From Piper betle (lineage: Eukaryota; Streptophyta; Magnoliopsida; Piperales; Piperaceae): 64,000 nt of DNA. The stretch spans positions 1-64,000 of the forward strand of contig JAURVB010011001.1 of the NCBI GenBank assembly GCA_033002965.1, given 5' to 3'. Shown in pieces: positions 36,925-49,377 of this stretch. The translations under genes and the position numbers were made by a program. A model generated the notes under the pieces. The model was not told the DNA's origin, made no database searches, and saw only the letters and a list, made by a program, of their open reading frames with translations. How positions within the stretch are numbered: the stretch's first letter is position 1; each line of letters starts with the position of its first letter.

Positions 36925-37236
36925 ATGGATAGAGTAAAAACACTTGCATCCCAGAATGTGGTGGTGATATTCACCTTGAGTTCTTGCTGCATGTGCCACA
37001 CCATCCAGAGGCTCTTCTATGAAATGGGAGTAAACCCAGCTGTGCATGAGCTAGACGAAGATCCCAGAGCGAAGGAGATGGAGAAAGCTCTGATCAAGCT
37101 TATCGGTCGCCGCCCGGGAGTGCCAGCCGTCTTCATCGGCAGCCGTCTCATTGGCTCCACCGACGAGGTCATGTCTCTCCACCTCGCCGGGTCTCTGGTG
37201 CCCCTTCTCAAGCAAGAGGGTGCTCTTTGGCTCTAG
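36925..37236 (+). CDS. CC-type glutaredoxin (ROXY/GRXS class)
   Basis: 103 residues, intronless, intact. The land-plant-specific CC-type active site is CCMC (Cys-21, Cys-22, Cys-24), after VVVIFTLSS. GSH-binding features follow: VPAVFIG (cis-Pro region) and GSTDEVMSLHLAGSLVP. It ends with ALWL, the C-terminal motif through which ROXY proteins interact with TGA bZIP factors. Expected role: redox cofactor/repressor acting with TGA factors in nucleus and cytosol. The start MDRV is the family start; an in-frame extension upstream is not needed. Two decayed relatives are at 28248-28518 and 19790-19830. By memory the orthologous position in Arabidopsis is At5g18600 (GRXS2), next to the kelch gene. 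Confidence 0.92.
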   Translation: MDRVKTLASQNVVVIFTLSSCCMCHTIQRLFYEMGVNPAVHELDEDPRAKEMEKALIKLIGRRPGVPAVFIGSRLIGSTDEVMSLHLAGSLVPLLKQEGALWL

Positions 37237-39080
37237 ACCGGCAGCTCTCTTAATTACATTATGAATAATCCTATTTTATTAAGTATAATGATTCTAATAT
37301 CATTGCTCAATGGTGGTCTGAGCAATAAAATGACTAGTATCTATCGTGTATGCTTGTGTCTGTGACTACGTATAACGTAAGGTTGTACTCATGTACATCT
37401 GGAGTTATATGTAGAGCTATATAAAGTACCGTACGTATAGATTGCTCAATTGTGGTCTGAGCAACATATCGGCTAGTATTTCTATATATTATATGTGGCT
37501 ATATATGCTTGATTTCTACATATAATGTGGCGTGTAATCCGGAGTTATCTATATGCATTATTTATATTAAGTTCCCTAGAGTCACTCACATCTTAACAAC
37601 ACGCACATAATGAAAGACATACTATAACTACATGTACGGTGGACTTCATAATTAAGGCGATAACGGATTAATAAAAAAGGTCAAAATTGAAGCAAGCCGA
37701 TTAAATCAATATGATCAAGTGGAGATTGGTCAACATTAATTGAAGTAACAATTGTCGGCTTAATCAGTTAACATTTCTGATGCCTGCATAAGCAGAAATG
37801 GTGCCAACTCATCTACATGATCGTAACAAACCCATGTCGATGAATATAAACGAGATTGAACGATATAAATTAATTATACCGATAGGTATCAGTCATCGAC
37901 TACAATGGTGTCCTCGGATTAATTTTATTTCAAGTTAAAATGGTTTAAATGAGTACATTCTTCTTTGCAAATTATATTTCTCATGGGCCTGAGCAGGAGC
38001 CCGTGAAGTATGCGGGTCTGGCCCAACTCCAATCACAGACATAATTTTCATGTAGACAAACAAACGTGAACCGGCGTCGTTTCGTTGTACCCATAAAATA
38101 AAAGGTCTTAAATATTCACTAGGAAGGCCAGGCCAGGACCGCCTTCAATCTTAGACAAACCTAAATTGCCAGGTCGACATATTGTCACGACTCACTAGCG
38201 CACTAGATCCAGGCCAACACCATGTTAGGGCTTGAGAAGACAAGGGAGGCACACATTGATATATAATGAAGGCAGGTCAAAAGGGTCAGAAGGAAATGGA
38301 CCCGTGCGTCGTTGTTAACGTGACATTTTTGTGCTCACCTCCGTGTCTGTGCTCTCAAACGTCCATTTCATCCCAACCCACCCCTCCTGATGGTCCAGCC
38401 CTTCCCTACAAAAATAAACAAGCAACCAAACTTCTTTCACTTGTAACTCGACGACTGTATTGTTATCAACCATCACCATGCCGACAAAACTAATGCTAGT
38501 TACCGAGTGCGGATGAGATAAACACTTTAGTATCGACTCTGTTCAACTCAACCTCCTTCGGTCTTTATAAAAGTCATGTTTTTTACATTTATGCTCAACA
38601 ACGTCCTTTCACATAAGAATCTACTTCCTCGCTTGCCCTTGAAAAAAGACAAAAAATGAAAACAGGGTAACTTTTGAACGATTTTGAAACATAACAAAAA
38701 AATTCACATTTTTAATATTTAAAATATAATTTCCCAACAAATTACTCTCTGACCCACACTAACGGGGCTCAATTTTTTTCCTTTCTAAAACACACAAATT
38801 TAAGCTTAACATGACCGCCTGTCTCTAATCAATACCAATTACCGCAAACTGATAATCAAAGCCATAATAATGACTATGAAATGAAATCGGATGAAGTGGC
38901 TCCTCTCTCACACCACACTGCCAGCTCTCTGCTCATCTGCTAAAAGGTGGGAAAAAATTAAAGCGAAATCTGCAGCTTCCATCCACACGCTCCCTCTCTG
39001 GCTTTCCTTCGCCATCACCCACATAACTCACACACCACACTACCCAACAAAACACCCAAACCAGTAAAGTAAAAGTCTCC
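37237..39080. other. Glutaredoxin 3' flank and intergenic DNA, with a direct duplication
   Basis: Two copies of a unit of about 142 bp start at 37299 and 37441 (ATTGCTCAA.GGTGGTCTGAG and relatives), each beginning with a TTGCTCA...TGAGCAA hairpin. The remainder holds no recognised gene. Confidence 0.5.
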
Positions 39081-39178
39081 TCCTCCCTTGCCTTTTGTTC
39101 CTCTCCTCCCTCTCTCTTATGCTTCCCATGGCCTTCGTTTCGTTTCAGAGGTTCCCTCCTGTTTCTCCTCCTTTTAGA

Positions 39179-39202
39179 GCTCTCTCTCTCTCTCTCTCTC
39201 TG
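39179..39202 (+). repeat. (CT)n tract in the 5' UTR of the kelch gene
   Basis: About 11 CT units roughly 60-80 bp before the start codon; pyrimidine-rich leaders of this type are common in plant promoters and 5' UTRs. Confidence 0.7.
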
Positions 39203-39262
39203 AGCATCCTCCCTTCGCCTTTTTATTTTCTCGTCCCAAGGGACTTGCGGCGGAGGAAGACG

Positions 39263-42200
39263 ATGTTTGGGTTTTCGCGCCGGCGGATCAAACTCGGCAG
39301 GTGATGCCACGCCCCCGCTTTCCTTTTTGTTCATGATTTGTTTGTTGTGGTGATGATGACTGTTTGTTTGAAATGCGGGACCGAAATGCATACTGGTTAG
39401 TTGGGTCTAGATTTGCTGCTTTGCGTGTTTGAACTAGTTTGGGCGTGTACAAACAAATGTGGGTTCTGTTATTACTTTTATAGATAGATGGATGGGGTTA
39501 TCGTATCATATATTGTGGGGAAGAAAGGGGTGAAAACATGACGAAATATGAGGTAAAAAGTGAAGAAACCCCAAGATTTAAGCCATGGGGGAAGATCGCA
39601 ACTAGAGGAGGAAGATAAGACTTTTCTATTTCATTGCTTGTTCCCAAATGCAACGGTGTTTTACGTACTTATAATACATACGAACAGTTATCTTCCCACT
39701 ATTCCACTTACTAGACAAATAATTATAACTACCTCATAGAGATAAGACCAAAATCTACTTTTATACCTACTACAACCAACCCATATATTATGCACGTATC
39801 ACATTGCTTGGGTGAAATTTGTTTGAGCTCTTTCTTTTTGGTTTGGGGGGTGGAAGTGAGCCGGACGACTGGTTGATTTCATCATTTTCATTTCAGTTGT
39901 GTTATTGATGTTCCCATAGCAGATGGATTTGAGTTATTGACTTTTCGTTTTCCAATGTCAAAAGTCTAGCTCCCCCCTTCCCCTAATGTTGCTATGTTTG
40001 GGCAAATTGTGTGTGTGCTGTTGTGTTTGTTATGTATTATTGGTTACCATGATTCCATTTATTGACCTTTTCAGGGTCAAAAGTCATTTATCGGATTCTT
40101 CTCATGGAACAAGAAGTCCCGTTAGACAAATTAAGCGCCGCCAACCATTCTGCTGTAGGAACTTCACCATACTTGCTGCATTTCTTGCAGTTTGTCAGCT
40201 CCATTGCACTGATTGATGTTAAGATCTTGCAGGGTGAAAGTGAGGGCATGAAAATACCAATGCTGGTGACCCTAATTGTCCTTCATCGTCATCTGGAGCT
40301 GATGCTAATGTCTCTACAACTGCCATCACAGAGAATTGGATGGTTTTGTCAATTTTGGGTGAAAAGCCACCGCCTCGTTTTAATGTACTGATATTCTTTC
40401 AATGCAAGTCATGGTTTTTATGTGTAGAGAATAAATGTGTGAGCTTAGCTAGCCTTTTCAGCCAATGTCTTATGTGAAGTTTGTTTTGGGATATTATACA
40501 GCATGCGGCTGCTGTTGTTGGAAGCAAAATGTTTGTTGTTGGTGGTGAGACAACTCGTGGATTGTTGTTGGAAGATGTGCAGGTTGCCGTCCCAGTCCAT
40601 TCAACTTTTATACAAATGAGAAATAGGTTCAAATGGTAATCTTATGAGATGTGATCTTGTCTGCAGGTGCTTAATTTCGACAAACTTAACTGGTCTGCTA
40701 CATCACCAAAATACCATTTATCACCTTCTACCTTACCGTTGAAAATTCCTGCATGCAAAGGTCACTGCCTGGTAATTGAACCTAACTTTGTAACCATCAC
40801 CCACCTTTATGTCCAAAGTCATTATATTTCAAGCCTTTATATGCTGTTTAGACTTAATATTGTTGTTATATGTCAAGTCTTTATATGCTGTTTAGACTTA
40901 ATATTTCAAGTCTTTATATGCTGTTTAGACTTCATATTCCTGGCTACAGTTGCAGTGATTTTGGTAATAAAATTATCTGTGACTTGCCTGCAATTACTGG
41001 ACTATAAACCTTGTCACTTATTACTTCTTTAGTGGTTTATGTATGCATGATTTCCATTGGATTCCTGCTTGAGATTTCTTCTTCCTCTTTTTTTCATCAT
41101 TTCATGGAATCCCTCTGGTTTTATTTGACTCTTTGATAATGTGTATGAGATCCATATCTTGTGCCAAAAAATTCTCTCGAAGCTTAAGACCTTTGGACCA
41201 ATATGATATTGGGAAATATTCAGAGTGGAAGTCTAATTTTAATTGGCAAAACAAATTAGTGCTTTTGCACTTGGGAAAATTGGCTGTTGTATTATTTGTA
41301 GAGCTAATTAGGAAAAGCTAAATATCCTTGAACTAAAGCATGCAGATTATTTTGCTATGCTAATTTACTTTTCTGATTCTTTTTCAGAACTTTTATAGTG
41401 GTAATTACTAATTACTAACATTATTGGTAGTGGATACTAACAAATTGACGTGTCTGCTTGCAAATACACTCTTTTATTTGTAGGTTCCTGGGGCAAAAGC
41501 TGCTCCTGATTGGAGGGAAAACAAATCCACCTAGTGCAAGGATAACAAGTTATGGAACTTCTAAGGCTCTGCCTATATTACATACTAGTGCTATTCAACT
41601 TAATTTTTTCTGACGTGAAGTTCTGTTTGATCTTGTCTTAAGTGTGGGCGTTCAATGTTGAAACTGAATGTTGGTCACATGTTGAAGCAAAGGGGAGTGT
41701 CCCGGTATGCCCTAATGTCTAATTTATTCAGCCTAATATGGCTGTGTTTGCTCTTTCTTGATATTGCAACTGCAATTTTATGATAATATTTGTGAATTAC
41801 TCAACCAAAGCACATGAAATTCACAACATTCTGTTGAATTTGTTGTAGTCTCCTTTCTACAGATCGTCTTTATCTTTTTTCAACTTGTCTCAGGATTCCT
41901 TTAATTGTTTTTTTATTGTGTCTGGTAATTATATACCCTGGGGGTCTGCTGTTGACAGATGACTGTTTTGGAATTGTAATTTAGGTAGCTCGCAGTGGCC
42001 ACACTGTGACAAGAGCAGGTACTGTTTTGATTCTCTTTGGAGGCGAGGATGGAAGGGGAAGAAAGCTTAATGATCTTCATATGTTTGATCTGAAGTCCTT
42101 GACATGGCTTCCGTTACATTGCACGTGAGTGTGCCCTTGTAACTGAATTATGCATTTGTTTGTTGGATTATCTATGATTTCTGTCTCTTTTTTACTAATT

Positions 42201-45200
42201 CACTGATTTCGTGTGCAGAGGAACAGGCCCGTCTCCAAGGAACAATCATGTAGCTGCTCTTTATGATGATAGAGTTCTAATGATCTTTGGAGGAGGTTCA
42301 AAGTCAAGGATTTTGAACGATTTATACTCTCTTGATTTTGAAACTGTAATGCTAAAAAAAAAAAACTTCCTTGCGTTCTTTTGGCATTTTCAGTATTCAC
42401 AAATCCTACTTATGTTCCACTATCTAATTAATGTTTTTTAATTAGATGGCATGGTCTAGAATTAAGACACGGGGCTCCCATCCAACGCCAAGAGCTGGTA
42501 GCTGTGGTGTTTTGTCTGGATCCAAATGGTATATCATAGGAGGAGGAAGCAGGAAAAAAAGTAAGTCACCTGACATTGGTGGAGTCAGATATTGCACATT
42601 CTTATTTACAGCACATGGATGTACTTATTGTTAGAGATTTTAGCGTTTTACTGCTGGCATTAGCGTTAAGCATAATATCTTCAGGAACTTCCATGAAGAA
42701 CGTACTCATACTTACACAATATGAGACAAAATTGAATCATCCTTGGTAATTGTATCGTATCTTATGCGCTCTTGAGTATTCTTAGTCATTGAGCAGACAT
42801 GAATTTTTTCACCAATATTTAATAATTGCAGATGCACTTGTAAATGAGTGTTAAAAACCCTGATAGAGAAAGGGTAATAAGCAAGATAGATGTATGTCTT
42901 ATTTGTAGAATGTAAACTTTTCACACTTTTATGCAGCAAGCTGGTTTTTGTATCACCAGTTTTGCAGTGGATGACGACCATGTGAGATTTTCAATCAACA
43001 GTTGCTAATGTTTCCTGTAATGTTATTTGGAGAAGTATATGATGTCAAATGACGTTGATACCTATGTCATTGATTTCAATAAGAAAAGCAATCAATCTGT
43101 GATGCAAAATTTATGCATCTTACGCCCAGCTTAGGTGGGCTAGAGCAAAGATGGTGATGATTTGTAAGATGCTATTCTTTTGAGCGAAAGCAAAAATAAG
43201 GCTTATTTATCTTGGAAATACATCCCCTTAGGTGACACCCAGATTTTATGTTTTAGGGCATGCAGAAACAATAATATTTGATGTTCTGAAGGTTGAATGG
43301 ACTACCTATGTAGTATCAACGCCTTCTTCTACTATTACTAATAAAGTAAGTGGAATTCTGTGCATTAATTTCTCTTGCATCATGCATCAACTTCATTTTG
43401 TTACTGACATTTCCAGATGCTGTGTAGGGATTTAGTCTTGTACAGATGATGCACAAAGAAAGGTCTTTTCTTATCGCATTTGGAGGAACAAAGAAAGATT
43501 CGTCCAATCAGGTTAGATGAAGAGCAAAGAAATTCCACTCTTAAAGCATATGTGCACAGTAGGTATTTTTTGCAATTTGGTCCAGAAGTAATGAGTTTTG
43601 TTGTCAATGTGAAAGGAAGGACTCCCATCATTTATTTTCTAGCTAACTATGATAAGTTGTTCTTATTGAGATGCAGAGACATATATGAGAGGCCATTCTA
43701 AAATTCATTTTATGTTATGTTTACTTACATGAAAAAACTTTCCTTTCAGGTAGAGGTGTTGATCACCAACAATAACGATGACCTGCAGGCTGTGACGGAT
43801 AAAGATCCTTTATTTCTGAAAAGGAGCTCATTAAGTGGTAGAGATTTTGCATCCCACTTGAATAATGGTGCTTCTGCATCTTCAATTAGTTCTGCCCGAG
43901 TCACTGATGGTGTAGAGCACCATGGGTCTGGCCGAAGATCGCATTCTGGATCCTCTATGGACCCAACCTCAAATGTTTCTCTTCACAAGAAGTTTCTTCG
44001 TGAAGAGGGACCACCATCTGCTCGGAAAATGCGAAACATTCTGGAGGATGATACATCTAAGGATACCACTGATATCCATGTTGCAAATACTGTCAAATCA
44101 AAGGTGGCTGATAGGGTAATGGTTTATTGAAGATTTCCTGGCCCTGAGTTCTTATTAACGTTTTGAATTTGGAACTTTAGGTTAAGGAACCGAGAAGCAC
44201 GCCATTAGATGTGGGAGTGCAGACAGATATTACACTTGGAGCAGACAACACAATGCCTTTCCAGAAGAGACTGAATACAAACGATGTGTATGACAATGAT
44301 ATAGTACATATAGAACCTGATCAAACTAAATTGGTGAAAGCACCTAGCAACATTTACCAGCACTATGAGGAGAAAATACAAATGTTAGAAAAGAAGAATA
44401 GCTTGTTGGAAGACCAGCTAGCAACTGCATTGGCAAATCAGGATATTGCCGAGAAAGACCTTTCTTCTGCTGTTAGGAATAGACAAGAGGCAGAGAAAAG
44501 ATTAGTTGAAACTATGAAAGAAACAGAGCTTCTGAGGGACAAATTTGCAACTGTAGAAATGGCACAAGAAGAGGCAAATGCCTTGTCAAATATTGTTCAT
44601 TCTGACAATGTACGTCTTGAACATGATGTTGCATTCCTCAAAGCAGTTTTGGATGACACTCAAAAGGTGATGGTACATCTCATCTTGCTCATTTAACTTG
44701 GTTGCCATTATTAATATTAAAAATTAAACTCGTCATGATCTCCATCCATCAAAATGTTCTCTGCCTTTTATACCACATACCACATACTTTTCAAGGACGG
44801 TAATTTTTAAGTAACTCTATCAAGCAAATAGTGTAATCGTGGTGTTCATGCGAAGAATGTCAAGCTTGTGCTAAAGTGGATGCTAATGGTTGCGGTTAAC
44901 ACTGTGTTACCTATTTTTTTTACCATGGCTTGACTATTTTTCCATCATTTTCTTAGGAACTCCATTCCACCAGAGGTGTGCTTTCTGGCGAAAGGGCAAG
45001 GGCATTCCAGCTACAGGTATGCTAACAATTTTTCTCTTTGCTTTACCTGCTTTGCTTGTGATTAATATTTTCCTTGTAGCCTTCATCACAATTCGGTTGA
45101 TCTAAACAGTTACCTTGTCAATGATATTTTTTGGCCTTCAGTTTGGGAGTTATTAACTTGAGGACAGGAAATTGCGTACTTGCAAAATAACAAATGTCAC

Positions 45201-45605
45201 TGCCATAATAATGGAAATGGATAATCACACGAGCAGGATTTTGGGGGTTCAAATAATTACTAAAAAACTGTCATAAGAATTTTATAATTTTTCCTGTCTT
45301 ATGTACAGCATGGCTAGTCATATGGGATCGAGTTAATTATGAGATGTACACGGTATGGTCAATTTGATTATATGTTTTTGATGCTGATATTCTGAAGACA
45401 GCTGTCAGATCACATCCAAGATTCAGGAATAAACTAGAAATAACATGATTTTGGGTTTCCCCTTGATCTGGCGTGTTGCATAACCTATTAAGTTCTTATA
45501 AAATTTCATTCGTTGGAGTTGCAGGTGGAAGTGTTCCATCTCAAACAAAGATTGCAAGCTGTTGACAATAGAGCTCCCACTCCAAGGAAGCCTTTTCATG
45601 CTTAG
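39263..45605 (+). CDS. Kelch-repeat protein with C-terminal coiled coil (At5g18590-like)
   Basis: Fifteen exons: 39263-39300, 40075-40384, 40502-40582, 40667-40771, 41484-41548, 41643-41704, 41985-42124, 42219-42345, 42446-42560, 43257-43345, 43428-43511, 43750-44115, 44181-44666, 44957-45016, 45525-45605; all have GT-AG borders and matching phases, about 730 residues. It starts MFGFSRRRIKLGR. Kelch blades: MFVVGGE, LILFGGEDG, LMIFGGGSKS, WYIIGGGSRKK, FLIAFGGTKK. Then a low-complexity Ser-rich linker (43750-44115), a coiled coil (YEEKIQMLEKKNSLLEDQ onward) and the end RAPTPRKPFHA. Resembles ACBP4/5-type kelch proteins but without an acyl-CoA-binding domain; function not firmly known. Oddities: stops in the middle of exon 2 (40213-40245; the flanks share one frame, so two compensating indels or an unspliced intron) and two single missing bases in 41484-41500. 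Confidence 0.88.
40824..40937. repeat. Minisatellite in a kelch-gene intron
   Basis: Three copies of a unit of about 34 bp, core TTTATATGCTGTTTAGACTT. Confidence 0.85.
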
Positions 45606-48600
45606 AATAGACCACTACCTTTATTGTTAAAGCTATCTCTGACCATTCCTGAATCCAAATTGAGTAGGACTATCCACGGTTGCTATTCTATTGTACAGGT
45701 AGTATAAATGTTACCCTAAACCCCATTGTAATATATATTTTTCCATTGAAGTGCAATGCCATTTTTGGCGGCCATTATATATGATTATACTGTTTATAAG
45801 CACTTAGACAAACTTCCATGTCCCGCACCGTGTCCTTGCTGCTCGATTGTTGGCCTAGGGATTGTATTTTTAGTAAATCTTAAGAACATCGTGGCCTTGA
45901 AACATTTTTTTGTCCTTATCCAGAGAGGCTAAACTAACTTGGTTATTGACTTTAGTCTCCAAAGATGACTCGTGCAATGTACCAGATTGGAAGCATTTCC
46001 CTTCAATGTCCTGCAAAGCATATGGAAAGTGATTGTTTGATATTAATATTGAAACAGGTCACTGAGATTGCTTGTTTGTTTACAGCAAGTTACAAGAAAC
46101 ATGGTGCAGAATTTCAGCACTGGGTTCTATCCGAGCACTGGATTCGCATTGCTGTTGCTGCCTCTTTGAAGCCTCCTATTTTATGTGCAGAGTGGTGGGC
46201 TTCACAGCATTGAAAATTCATGGGCTCTTGTGTCCAGGTTTGAAGTTGTGAACTATCCAACTGAAAGGTATGAGAGCAAGCTTTTCCCCAGTCATTCCAG
46301 AATAAAGCATAACTAAGCACAAAGAGTTCCTTGGGCTGGTGTATCTTCGTCTCCGTCTTCCACTTTGCCCGAATAGCTGCGCGGACTCTAATGCCTCAAT
46401 TCGAGCTGGTTTATCTCGACTATTTACTAATTGATGATTTTCTTTTATCCCTTGAACTTTGTTGGGCTAATCTCACATTCATTCTCGGAAAGGCCAATGG
46501 CGGGTACAGGCTTCGGGAAAGTCTTACTAGAGTTAGTTTTTAGAGGTAAAAATTTAATTGGGCCAATGAGTAAAGGAGACCCCTTAAACATACTTTGATC
46601 CATAAGTTCTTAAGTTAGATCAAAATCTTGACGGCCCAAAAATGAAACCTTTATACGCATGGTTTTTTCCTAGTTTTGAGGTACCATATACGGAGGTGCT
46701 TCTTGTGGTCAAAATTGATTTAGGTCTATAATTCTGATTTTCCAAATCCAAACGCTATTTCTAGTTCGAAATTCTAAATGTATTTTTTATTGTTTCTCTT
46801 ATTACTGAGGGGCTCAAGGCAAGTTCTCTTATTTTATTGTTCTTGACCCTCAATATGGTTTACGTGATGTGTACTTACAGTCCTAGCTGCCACCCGCAAA
46901 ATGTTATCATTTAATTGTTTCTTTTTTGGTTGTTACTTTTTGAGCAATGTAGGACACAAGCTTGCATAAAAAAATGGTTTTTGCCTGCTGGTGAAGAGTC
47001 AAAACTGTTATTTATAATTGCATAAGATTATATATTAGGATTGAAGACATATAAAATTACTTACCTTTTATCGCGCAGCAGAAAATAAACCTTTAGTCTA
47101 AATGAAATCACAAATCTTAATTTTAAGTGAAATTACAAATTGGAAATCTCGTAATCCACAAGCTGAACAAGACCGGTAGAGTACAAGACGTTATGTCAGA
47201 TTGTCGAACACAATTCTCAAATGTATTTTCATTTTTTTATTTTGCCGTGATCTGTGTGTACATATTTACTGAGTGAAGAGGTAGCCCTTGCCGGAATAAA
47301 TAGTAATATATTTTAGCTAATGAGCATTCATTAATTTGTATCATTTAGAAAAAGTTAACTTGTAGCCAACAAGTGGGGTAAATTAATTAATAATTTCTAA
47401 CCAACAATTAGGATTTCTGTTATCTAATTTTTATTTGACTTTTTGGTTAAAGCAGAAGAAGGCGTATATTAATCTATAAAATCTCTTTTGAATTAACTAT
47501 AAAACCTTTAGCCATTGCAATTTGTGAAAATGGATGGGCCTTGGATGGTCAGGCTTTAGTTTATCACCACATGCATGGCCGGAATCAAGGTCGGTGATGC
47601 CGGGAAATTGGACTACCACCAAACCAACACACTTAATGTGGTTGCAATGGGCAACGAGTTCTTGAAGAGAGACTTCTGTAATTTGAAGAAAAAAATTTCT
47701 TGAAATTGAACGCTAGCATGATGGGATTTTTTATAAACCTTAGCCAAATATAGGTTTTTGTTAAAATAATGGATTACATGATCCACCGAAACTCAAACTG
47801 AGGATTTTAAAACCAGCTAAGCTAGCTATATGTTGCGCCATTGTCCTCGTTTGCCTAACCTGTACATCCTCTTTATGGTTTTCACCTTCTTTTTCTTGTG
47901 AACTTGGTTTACCAATAATATTGATGTATAATTTTTATCACGACGAGTGTATCGCTTTCACAATTTTAGTAATTTGACAGCAAGCCATGCATGCAAAAGA
48001 ATAGAGTAAATTTTTATGCCAACTGCTGTTTGTTGCACTAGTGATGTGATGAAGTTTATGTTGGATATTAGACATAAATATATACGTGAATTAGGAATTG
48101 TGTCATATGTTATTATATACGGTTGGCGTAAATTAAATTGATCTACTAAAGTGAAAGGTTATAAGCCATAAATTACGATGTGAAATTTAGTGTGAAAAAT
48201 GTGAAATTCAATGTGTAGAAACCTTTCATATTTCTCTTTTCGTGATGGGTGAAAATAAATTTATGAAACTACAGTTATAAATAAGAACAAGATAGTCCCA
48301 AAATTAATAAACAGTTTTCGTTCTGGTATCCCATTGTCGAGAAGGTAAATTCTTCTTAGATTTAGAAGACCTTAGATTCAGAAGACCAAAACGTAAAGTG
48401 GTCTACTCTTATGGCTTCAAGTACGCTTCCATTATTTAAATTATTTACTCGATGATTTGATATGAAATCTAATAAAATCTAATAGTTTAAAGCTTTGTCG
48501 TTGAATGTTGTTCTCGTACTGGCCGCTAGCTAATCGGATAAGCAAAACACAAGAATTAATATTGTTGTAATACACATTATAAAAATTAATATCTGATCAT

Positions 48601-49306
48601 AAAGGTGAGAATAAGGAAGCCTTCCTTTTAATTTTATGGTATTAATTAGTCGCAATATTGGGTGTATACGTAAATTGCATGCAGAAAAGAGAGTTTCTCC
48701 AACCCAATAAAACTGATAAGCCTTTTTATCTCTACGGTCTAATGCCTACTCCTTCCGATTTGTCACATTATCAAAATTTGTTATATAGCTAGAGTGAAAT
48801 TACTTGATTAGTCGATGGATTTGTCCTTATGTTGGGCATTCTATTTGAAAATGTTTATATTCGTATTGTTAGAGACGTTCAAACTTTTTTCAAAGCCATT
48901 AATGGTGGTTGAAACAGCTTGAGCTGTGAACTATATATGTCAAATTCAGATTATTACACAGTCGAACACATAGCTGCAGGTATGTATTGATTTCTTTATC
49001 AGATGCGCACTTTAAAGAAGTGTATTAAAAATCTTTTTTTTTTTTTTGCCGTGTATAAAAAATCTTTCAAACCAAAGATTCAAGAGCATTTTAACAGAAC
49101 AAAACGTATGATACAAAAAAAAGTTAAAAAATTAGAAAATAATATGGCTGTACGCATGTACATACTGCGTAGTACTCTCAAAGGGCACAAGAACATGAGA
49201 GATCACACAATGCGTCTTTGATTAAACATCGTTTCACAACATGTCGTCGACCAAATTTCTATTTGGTTTCTTTCATAACTCACTGACAAAACTCGTTCAA
49301 ATCGCC
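45606..49306. other. Kelch 3' UTR and AT-rich intergenic DNA
   Basis: The first several hundred bases are probable 3' UTR or downstream sequence. A short codon-like stretch at about 47580-47690 (VGDAGKLDYHQTN) was not assignable to a family. Otherwise no gene seen. Confidence 0.45.
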
Positions 49307-49313
49307 TATAAAT
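49307..49313 (+). promoter_or_regulatory. TATA box of the expansin gene
   Basis: CCTATAAATTC about 70 bp before the start codon. Confidence 0.6.
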
Positions 49314-49377
49314 TCGTCGTAACATGCTATACACTCATATCACACATTCTCCTAGCTAGAAAAGCCATCAATCAAGT

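Noticed and set aside
47579..47690. Short codon-like stretch with VGDAGKLDYHQTN
   Set aside because: Too short and not assignable to a known family; no exon borders were evident.
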